In this document: one piece after another, positions 56,038 to 64,000 of the stretch
Numbering within the stretch: the stretch's first letter is position 1
Layout: each line of letters begins with the position of its first letter
NCBI GenBank assembly: GCA_029959085.1
Contig: JARWIR010000177.1
Span: forward strand, 231,310 to 295,309
DNA: 64,000 nt
Reading direction: 5' to 3'
Source of the DNA: Nemophila menziesii
Lineage: Eukaryota > Streptophyta > Magnoliopsida > Boraginales > Hydrophyllaceae
The notes under the pieces: model-generated
The model's input: the letters and a program-made list of their open reading frames with translations, nothing else
The model's database searches: none
Told to the model about the DNA's origin: nothing
Made by a program: the position numbers and the translations under genes

Positions 56038-58473
56038 TATCGTAAAAAATAAATTAGGTATTAACACAAGATCTTAGTATGTTACATGATTTAGGCATAA
56101 TTCTTTCATAAAAAACTGTACAATTTGATCGTTGGCCATGATATTTCATCACAATCATCCTCGTAGGAAGTAAAATTGTAATAAAATGTCATAACCACGA
56201 GCATATTGTATAGGTTACATAGGGTTACTGTGATATTTGGAGAATCGAGATTAATTTGAAAAGCTCTATATGTTTCAATACGTAAAAACAATTCAGGGAA
56301 AAGAATATTTGAAGAAAATATAGCGGCAGAGAAAAGATTAAAAGTGTTGTGCCAGAATTAGGTTAAATTGTATATGTTTATATAGTAGTTAGGAATGATG
56401 GGCCTGGTTTAGTTGGGATTTACATTATACAGTATATGGTTGATATAAATAAAAAAATTTAAAAAACCAGGCGTGGAATATTATTGGGCCTAATTTTAAA
56501 GATAACTATAATAATTTTTTCTTCCCTACTTACCTCTAATCTTAAAATATATATTTATATTTTTAAAATACCTTTATACGCATGGTTATAGAAGATATAT
56601 TTATTGTATTCAAGAATTGTGCGTCTACAACTAGAGTAGCAAAGCCTATCAATCATATCTTAGTGTTGTAAAAAACTTTTTATTATTGTAAAACTTCTTA
56701 TTCTATTTTGATTTTAGTTTCAATTTATTTCGTGAGCTCATAAAATTCTTAAATCGTTCCTTATTATAGAACATAAGTTTATTTTCCCTTTATTTTAAAA
56801 ATTAATAACATGTATATGTTAAAACAAAATTTATAAGAATTTATTTATAAAATTGGAACACAAACAAAATTTTTTTTGAAGTAACATTAGAACAATAATA
56901 TAGACAAAATAATAGTTTATACATATCATTTTATTTTTTAGTATATATAAATTTATATATTATTAGAATTATCATATAAAATTATACTCCGAAGAAATAT
57001 ATTATAATCATTCTTCATTTCGATAGTATAGAAATACGACTATTGAAGAAAGATTTGTGTAACAAGGATATATCTTTTTAATTAGTAAAAAAGATTATAA
57101 ATATTAATATATTCTTTGTTGTTTATTTGTTCTCTTGTTATCAGTCAATATAGTACATTATTCTCCCTAAATATTCTCTTTTGTTTGATTAAATTTACAC
57201 TACTGATAAAGTATTATATCCTTTATTTTTGAATTCTATATAATTCAATAGTGTATTTTAGTTAGTTAATATATTATGATTAATAATAACTTTATATAAT
57301 ATTGATTTTTTTAATAAAACATATTTCATGTAGTCTTTTAATTTTTCTTATTAATGTGTCCATTTTTTTATCTCTCAAAATAATAACAGTCTTGTAATGT
57401 ATGTGACTGAAAAAAATATAATATATTCTATTCATAAAATTATATATTATAATAGATTCATATTTATATTTGGCTAAGCGTAATAATTTTTTTAGGCGTG
57501 ATAAATACGTAACGCAACAAAATTGTACCTAACAAAATCAACCTAGGTTGTTAAGATTGACGAAAGTTTCTCGATTAAAAAAACTAAATGTTTCATCCAT
57601 AGAAGGAGACACACTAATAGCTTCTACAGATATATGGAATAAGTAGTCGACATAAGTTTAGTTGACAACCTAATATATAGGGTTGTTTAAGTCCAATAAG
57701 TGATTAATAATGCAATTAATTGTGATTTTTAAAATATAAAACACATACATATCTTGAGAGTAAACTCTTGTGCTATTTAGTCTGAGTTTGGCGCATACCA
57801 TAAATTATTCTCTACATATATTTATGCAATGATAATTTTTCATTGAAAAAACTTAAATATATTTACTAGGTTCATATGTATTATGTTAAAATTTATTTTG
57901 GGCTATACCGAATATAGATGAATTATTTGTGAATTTTCACATTATTTTGTTTTATGTAATATATAAAAAATAGAAACTAAAAGCCGTATTTAGTAACATT
58001 GTTTTTAAAAGGTTTTTATAAATTTATTTAGCTCAATTTTGTCAAAATAAAATTTTCATATATGTTGATATAATTTTTGATAGTGTAATTACTATTCAAG
58101 ATTATATATTAGAAAAAATCCGGAATACATATTATATAATTGCTTAATAATATTATTTTGTCTTGCTTTTTTAGAATAAGTAAAATATAGTAAATTCAAC
58201 ATGTATTATTTATATTTGATATAATTCATAATATAAAAATAATAATATTAATAATTAAATAAAAGGAAATTGTAGAAATTTATAACTCTATACGATTTTG
58301 TATTTATAATAATCTTAAATTATAGGATATGAAAAATATTTTAGTTTGTATGTTAATTATATATAGTTTCAATTTTAATAACTTCTACAAAAATCAAGCC
58401 AGAATATTATTTGAGATAATAACTATACGTGAATTAATTAAAAATAAAAAATAAAGTTCGAATTAAAATGTTA
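56038..58473 (+). repeat. Array unit 24 (type II, 2,436 bp)
   Basis: Standard zone B haplotype with private 'catataaaatt' near 56973, 'gttagttaat' near 57261 and 'attaataatgc' near 57704. 'cacactaat', 'gagagtaaac' and 'ttcataat' are shared with unit 25. Confidence 0.97.
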
Positions 58474-60909
58474 TATCGTAAAAAATAAATTAGGTATTAA
58501 CACAAGATCTTAGTATGTTACATGATTTAGGCATAATTCTTTCATAAAAAAATGTACAATTTGATCGTTGGCCATGATATTTCATCACAATCATCCTCGT
58601 AGGAAGTAAAATTGTAATAAAATGTCATAACCACGAGCATATTGTATAGGTTACATAGGGTTACTGTGATATTTGGAGAATCGAGATTAATTTGAAAAGC
58701 TCTATATGTTTCAATACGTAAAAACAATTCAGGGAAAAGAATATTTGAAGAAAATATAGCGGCAGAGAAAAGATTAAAAGTGTTGTGCCAGAATTAGGTT
58801 AAATTGTATATGTTTATATAGTAGTTAGGAATGTTGGGCCTGGTTTAGTTGGGATTTACATTATACAGTATATGGTTGATATAAATAAAAAAATTTAAAA
58901 AACCAGGCGTGGAATATTATTGGGCCTAATTTTAAAGATAACTATAATAATTTTTTCTTCCCTACTTACCTCTAATCTTAAAATATATATTTATATTTTT
59001 AAAATACCTTTATACGCATGGTTATAGAAGATATATTTATTGTATTCAAGAATTGTGCGTCTACAACTAGAGTAGCAAAGCCTATCAATCATATCTTAGT
59101 GTTGTAAAAAACTTTTTATTATTGTAAAACTTCTTATTCTATTTTGATTTTAGTTTCAATTTATTTCGTGAGCTCATAAAATTCTTAAATCGTTCCTTAT
59201 TATAGAACATAAGTTTATTTTCCCTTTATTTTAAAAATTAATAACATGTATATGTTAAAACAAAATTTATAAGAATTTATTTATAAAATTGGAACACAAA
59301 CAAATTTTTTTTTGAAGTAACATTAGAACAATAATATAGACAAAATAATAGTTTATACATATCATTTTATTTTTTAGTATATATAAATTTATATATTATT
59401 AGAATTATCATAGAAAATTATACTCCGAAGAAATATATTATAATCATTCTTCATTTCGATAGTATAGAAATACGACTATTGAAGAAAGATTTGTGTAACA
59501 AGGATATATCTTTTTAATTAGTAAAAAAGATTATAAATATTAATATATTCTTTGTTGTTTATTTGTTCTCTTGTTATCAGTCAATATAGTACATTATTCT
59601 CCCTAAATATTCTCTTTTGTTTGATTAAATTTACACTACTGATAAAGTATTATATCCTTTATTTTTGAATTCTATATAATTCAATAGTGTATTTTAGTTG
59701 GTTAATATATTATGATTAATAATAACTTTATATAATATTGATTTTTTTAATAAAACATATTTCATGTAGTCTTTTAATTTTTCTTATTAATGTGTCCATT
59801 TTTTTATCTCTCAAAATAATAACAGTCTTGTAATGTATGTGACTGAAAAAAATATAATATATTCTATTCATAAAATTATATATTATAATAGATTCATATT
59901 TATATTTGGCTAAGCGTAATAATTTTTTTAGGCGTGATAAATACGTAACGCAACAAAATTGTACCTAACAAAATCAACCTAGGTTGTTAAGATTGACGAA
60001 AGTTTCTCGATTAAAAAAACTAAATGTTTCATCCATAGAAGGAGACACACTAATAGCTTCTACAGATATATGGAATAAGTAGTCGACATAAGTTTAGTTG
60101 ACAACCTAATATATAGGGTTGTTTAAGTCCAATAAGTGATTAAAAATGCAATTAATTGTGATTTTTAAAATATAAAACACATACATATCTTGAGAGTAAA
60201 CTCTTGTGCTATTTAGTCTGAGTTTGGCGCATACCATAAATTATTCTCTACATATATTTATGCAATGATAATTTTTCATTGAAAAAACTTAAATATATTT
60301 ACTAGGTTCATATGTATTATGTTAAAATTTATTTTGGGCTATACCGAATATAGATGAATTATTTGTGAATTTTCACATTATTTTGTTTTATGTAATATAT
60401 AAAAAATAGAAACTAAAAGCCGTATTTAGTAACATTGTTTTTAAAAGGTTTTTATAAATTTATTTAGCTCAATTTTGTCAAAATAAAATTTTCATATATG
60501 TTGATACAATTTTTGATAGTGTAATTACTATTCAAGATTATATATTAGAAAAAATCCAGAATACATATTATATAATTGCTTAATAATATTATTTTGTCTT
60601 GCTTTTTTAGAATAAGTAAAATATAGTAAATTCAACATGTATTATTTATATTTGATATAATTCATAATATAAAAATAATAATATTAATAATTAAATAAAA
60701 GGAAATTGTAGAAATTTATAACTCTATACGATTTTGTATTTATAATAATCTTAAATTATAGGATATGAAAAATATTTTAGTTTGTATGTTAATTATATAT
60801 AGTTTCAATTTTAATAACTTCTACAAAAATCAAGCCAGAATATTATTTGAGATAATAACTATACGTGAATTAATTAAAAATAAAAAATAAAGTTCGAATT
60901 AAAATGTTA
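58474..60909 (+). repeat. Array unit 25 (type II, last homogenised unit, 2,436 bp)
   Basis: Standard zone B haplotype with private 'aaaaaaatgtac' near 58546 (a Ser-to-Ile change in the minus-strand frame) and 'atgttgggcc' near 58831. The A3T9 tract lies near 59304. Confidence 0.97.
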
Positions 60910-62598
60910 TATCGTAAAAAATAAATTAGGTATTAACACAAGATCTTAGTATGTTACATGATTTAGGCATAATTCTTTCATAAAAAACTGTACAATTTGA
61001 TCGTTGGCCATGATATTTCATCACAATCATCCTCGTAGGAAGTAAAATTGTAATAAAATGTCATAACCACGAGCATATTGTATAGGTTACATAGGGTTAC
61101 TGTGATATTTGGAGAATCGAGATTAATTTGAAAAGCTCTATATGTTTCAATACGTAAAAACAATTCAGGGAAAAGAATATTTGAAGAAAATATAGCGGCA
61201 GAGAAAAGATTAAAAGTGTTGTGCCAGAATTAGGTTAAATTGTATATGTTTATATAGTAGTTAGGAATGATGGGCCTGGTTTAGTTGGGATTTACATTAT
61301 ACAGTATATGGTTGATATAAATAAAAAAAATTAAAAAACCAGGCGTGGAATATTATTGGGCCTAATTTTAAAGATAACTATAATAATTTTTTCTTCCCTA
61401 CTTACCTCTAATCTTAAAATATATATTTATATTTTTAAAATACCTTTATACGCATGGTTATAGAAGATATATTTATTGTATTCAAGAATTGTGCGTCTAC
61501 AACTAGAGTAGCAAAGCCTATCAATCATATCTTAGTGTTGTAAAAAACTTTTTATTATTGTAAAACTTCTTATTCTATTTTGATTTTAGTTTCAATTTAT
61601 TTCGTGAGCTCATAAAATTCTTAAATCGTTCCTTATTATAGAACATAAGTTTATTTTCCCTTTATTTTAAAAATTAATAACATGTATATGTTAAAACAAA
61701 ATTTATAAGAATTTATTTATAAAATTGGAACACAAACAAAATTTTTTTTGAAGTAACATTAGAACAATAATATAGACAAAATAATAGTTTATACATATCA
61801 TTTGATTTTTTAGTATATAGAAATTTATATATTATTAGAATTATAATAGAAAATTATACTCCGAAGAAATATATTATAATCATTCTTCATTTCGATAGTA
61901 TAGAAATACGACTATTGAAGAAAGATTTGTGTAACAAGGATATATCTTTTTAATTAGTAAAAAAGATTATAAATATTAATATATTCTTTGTTGTTTATTT
62001 GTTCTCTTGTTATTAGTCAATATAGTACATTATTCTCCCTAAATATTCTCTTTTGTTTGATTAAATTTACACTACTGATAAAGTATTATATCCTTTATTT
62101 TTGAATTCTATATAATTCAATAGTGTATTTTAGTTGGTTAATATATTATGATTAATAATAACTTTATATAATATTAATTATTTTAATAAAACATATTTCA
62201 TGTAGTCTTTCAATTTTTCTTATTAATGTGTCTATTTTTTTATCTCTCAAAATAATAACAGTCTTGTAATGTATGTGACTGAAAAAAATATAATATATTC
62301 TATTCATAAAATTATATAATATAATAGATTCATATTTATATTTGGCTAAGTGTAATAAATTTTTTTAGGCGTGATAAATACGTAACGCAACAAAATTGTA
62401 CCTAACAAAATCAACCTAGGTTGTTAAGATTGACGAAAGTTTCTCGATTAAAAAAACTAAATGTTTCATCCATAGAAGGAGACACATTAATAGCTTCTAC
62501 AAATATATGGATAAGTAGTCGACATAAGTTTAGTTGACAACCTAATATATAGGGTTGTTTAAGTCCAATACGTGATTAAATATGCAGTTAATTGCGAT

Positions 62599-62607
62599 TT
62601 TTAAAAT
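62599..62607 (+). repeat. Left 9-bp target-site duplication
   Basis: 'ttttaaaat' immediately left of the foldback element. The empty site in other units contains it once, inside 'gatttttaaaatataaaac'. Confidence 0.92.
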
Positions 62608-62684
62608 GAGTAATGCTGGGAATCACCCAAAAAAGCATCACCTAAACATCACCCATGATGTGGCGGTTAGGTGGTCCAATCATG
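62608..62684 (+). repeat. Left inverted arm of the foldback element
   Basis: 77 bp, complementary to 62723-62799 with about 4 mismatches, all within the outer 31 bp. The inner part, from 'atcacctaaacatc' to 'ccaatcatg', is perfectly paired. Confidence 0.92.
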
Positions 62685-62722
62685 AATTTTCTCTTTCCAG
62701 ATTTATTTTTCTCTCTCTCCTG

Positions 62723-62799
62723 CATGATTGGACCACCTAACCGCCACATCATGGGTGATGTTTAGGTGATATCTTTTTGGGTGATACCCAGCATTACTC
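62723..62799 (-). repeat. Right inverted arm of the foldback element
   Basis: 77 bp, starting 'catgattggaccacc' and ending 'cagcattactc'. It pairs with the left arm. Confidence 0.92.
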
Positions 62800-62808
62800 T
62801 TTTAAAAT
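62800..62808 (+). repeat. Right 9-bp target-site duplication
   Basis: 'ttttaaaat' immediately right of the element, identical to 62599-62607. Confidence 0.92.
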
Positions 62809-63546
62809 ATTAAACACATACATATCTTGAGATTAAACTCTTGTGTTATTTAGTCTGAGTTTGTTTCATACCATAAATTCTTCCCAACATATACTTATGC
62901 AATGATAATTTTTCATTGAAAAAACTTAAATATATTTAGTAGGTTCATATGTATTTTGTTAAAATTTATTTTGGGCTATACCTAATATAGATGAATTATT
63001 TGTGAATTTTCACATTATTTTGTTTTATGTAATATTTAAAAAATAGAAACTAAAAGCCGTATTTAGTAAAATTGTTTTTAAAAGGTTTTTATAAATTTAT
63101 TTAGCTCAATTTTGTCAAAATACAATTTTCATATATGTTGATACAATTTTTGATAGTGTAATTACTATTCAAGACTATATATTAGAAAAAATCCGGAATA
63201 CATATTATATAATTGCTTAATAATATTATTTTGTCTTGCTTTTTTAGAATAAGTAAAATATAGTAAATTCAACATGTATTATTTATATTTGATATAATTC
63301 ATAATATAAAAATAATAATATTAATAATTAAATAAAAGGAAATTGTAGAAATTTATAACTCTATACGATTTTGTATTTATAATAATCTTAAATTATAGGA
63401 TATGAAAAATATTTTAGTTTGTATGTTAATTATATATAGTTTCAATTTTAATAACTTCTACAAAAATCAAGCCAGAATATTATTTGAGATAATAACTATA
63501 CGTGAATTAATTAAAAATAAAAAATAAATTTCGAATTAAAATGTTA

Positions 63547-64000
63547 TATAGTAAAAAATAAATTATGTATTAATACAAGATCTTAGTATGTTACATGATT
63601 TAGGCATAATTCTTTCATAAAAAACTCTACAATTTGATCGTTGGCCATGACATTTCATCACAATCATCCTCGTAGGAAGGAAAATTGTAATAAAATGTCA
63701 TAACCACGAGCATATTGTATAGGTTACATAGGGTTACTGTGATATTATGAGAATCGAGATTAATTTGAAGAGCTCTATACGTTTCAATACGTAAAAACAA
63801 CTCAGGGAAAAGAATATTTGAAGAAAATATAGCGGCAGAGAAAAGATTAAAAGTGTTGTGCAAGAATTAGGTTAAATTGTATATGTTTATATAGGAGTTA
63901 GGAATGATGGGCCTGGTTTAGTTGGGCTTTACATTATACAGTATATGGTTGATATAAATAAAAAATTAAAAAAACCAGGCGTGAAATATTATTGGGCCTA
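63547..64000 (+). repeat. Array unit 27 (partial, cut by window end)
   Basis: First 454 bp of a further unit, with several private changes ('aattatgtattaatac', 'gacatttcatc', 'tattatgagaat', 'tataggagtt', 'cgtgaaat'). Divergence here suggests proximity to an array edge or a less homogenised segment. Confidence 0.95.
63627..63863 (-). pseudogene. Variant open frame in partial unit 27
   Basis: Same frame as in other units, but 'gtgcaag' near 63857 creates an earlier TTG codon, so it can be read from a point 23 codons further upstream. A change near 63628 creates an earlier stop ('ctctac'). The reading resembles the upstream extension that is open in every unit but starts there with TGG. Confidence 0.25.

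Larger units (their letters stand above)
62608..62799. mobile_element. MITE-like foldback element, probably Mutator-type
   Basis: A 192-bp insertion present only in unit 26. Two 77-bp inverted arms (62608-62684 and 62723-62799) flank a 38-bp AT- and pyrimidine-rich loop, and the arms differ at only about 4 positions. The ends read 'gagtaatgctggg' and its complement. A 9-bp direct duplication 'ttttaaaat' flanks it, and removing the element plus one copy restores the sequence found in neighbouring units. Long inverted arms and 9-bp target-site duplications are the known signature of Mutator-like elements. It has no coding capacity and must have been mobilised in trans. The near-perfect arms imply a fairly recent insertion. 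Confidence 0.93.
60910..63546 (+). repeat. Array unit 26 (2,637 bp with foldback insertion)
   Basis: Without the 192-bp element and its 9-bp duplication the unit is again 2,436 bp. The first ~850 bp follow zone B. From about 61800 it carries zone A variants ('ctttcaattt', 'agtgtaataaattt', 'caaatatatgg') plus private changes such as 'atggataag' near 62507 and 'atattaattat' near 62172. Confidence 0.97.
1..64000. repeat. Macrosatellite: tandem array of a ~2,436-bp unit
   Basis: The whole window is a direct tandem repeat. Landmarks such as 'tatcgtaaaaaataaa' recur at 1, 2437, 4867, 7303, 9744, 12174 and on to 63547, always in the same orientation, giving 26 full units and one partial. Most units are exactly 2,436 bp; the extremes are 2,430 (units 2 and 5) and 2,450 (unit 7), with unit 26 at 2,637 because of an insertion. 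Units differ by scattered substitutions and small indels, clearly less in units 10-25 than in units 1-9 and 26-27. The array runs off both window edges, so its true size is unknown. I do not recognise the unit as a named satellite, as rDNA spacer or as a transposon. Confidence 0.98.

Noticed and set aside
4935..61163. The recurring 61-codon minus-strand open frames as real protein-coding genes
   Set aside because: They start at TTG with no ATG, show no known domain, differ mainly by amino-acid-changing substitutions and are interrupted in six units. Their recurrence is explained by the tandem repeat.
1..64000. Ribosomal DNA intergenic spacer or 5S array
   Set aside because: No rRNA sequence is present in any unit, and the unit is far more AT-rich than rDNA.
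1..64000. Canonical centromeric satellite
   Set aside because: The period is 2.4 kb with no 150-200-bp sub-periodicity that I could see inside the unit. Chromosomal position cannot be told from sequence.
1..64000. Tandem LTR retrotransposons or Helitrons
   Set aside because: There are no long terminal repeats, primer-binding site, polypurine tract, transposase/reverse-transcriptase frames or CTRR hairpin ends at unit borders.
1..64000. CRISPR array
   Set aside because: Repeats are kilobases long and directly adjacent, without short repeat/spacer alternation, and the context looks plant nuclear.
1..64000. Pure assembly artefact
   Set aside because: Units carry private substitutions, small indels, mosaics and a unique transposon, so the copies are distinguishable. 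Exact copy number could still be wrong.

Overview
The window is one continuous head-to-tail tandem array of an AT-rich unit of about 2,436 bp. It holds 26 complete units plus a 454-bp partial unit at the right end, and no unique flanking DNA is present on either side. By eye, GC is roughly 20-25%. I find no convincing intact protein gene, tRNA, rRNA, CRISPR array or autonomous transposon. The features point to the nuclear genome of a flowering plant: a minus-strand promoter-like module in each unit with TGGGCY 'site II' elements and a TATA box, a MITE-like foldback element with 9-bp target-site duplications, and a kilobase-scale satellite. A Brassicaceae-like genome would fit but cannot be shown from this sequence.

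Layout. Units are phased here from the first base of the window; this phase is arbitrary. Zone A (units 1-9, 1 to about 21267) is heterogeneous. Type I units (1, 2, 5, 7, 8, 9) and type II units (3, 4, 6) are interleaved, with small indels. Two longer blocks recur: 1-4205 recurs almost unchanged at 17063-21267 (a 7-unit offset), and the end of unit 2 plus most of unit 3 recurs as the end of unit 5 plus most of unit 6. Zone B (the end of unit 9 to unit 25, about 21268-60909) is strongly homogenised. Most units are exactly 2,436 bp and differ at few sites, with mosaics that record unequal crossing-over or gene conversion (units 14/15, and unit 21 as an 18/19 chimera). Zone C (units 26-27, 60910-64000) is more divergent and carries the only foreign insertion, a 192-bp foldback element at 62608-62799.

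Inside each unit, all signs of gene activity lie in the first ~455 bp and read leftwards. From upstream to downstream on the minus strand these are three TGGGCY elements, a TATATAAA box, a pyrimidine-rich stretch resembling a 5' untranslated leader, an AUG directly followed by a stop codon, and an open frame of about 60-80 codons that lacks an ATG at its start. The remaining ~1.9 kb of each unit is AT-rich DNA in which I recognise only a 12-bp perfect palindrome and short microsatellite-like tracts. The most interesting reading is a plant macrosatellite that multiplied a promoter-bearing segment, so that some 26 similarly oriented promoters sit in one array and could produce non-coding or small-RNA precursor transcripts. 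Transcription itself is inference.
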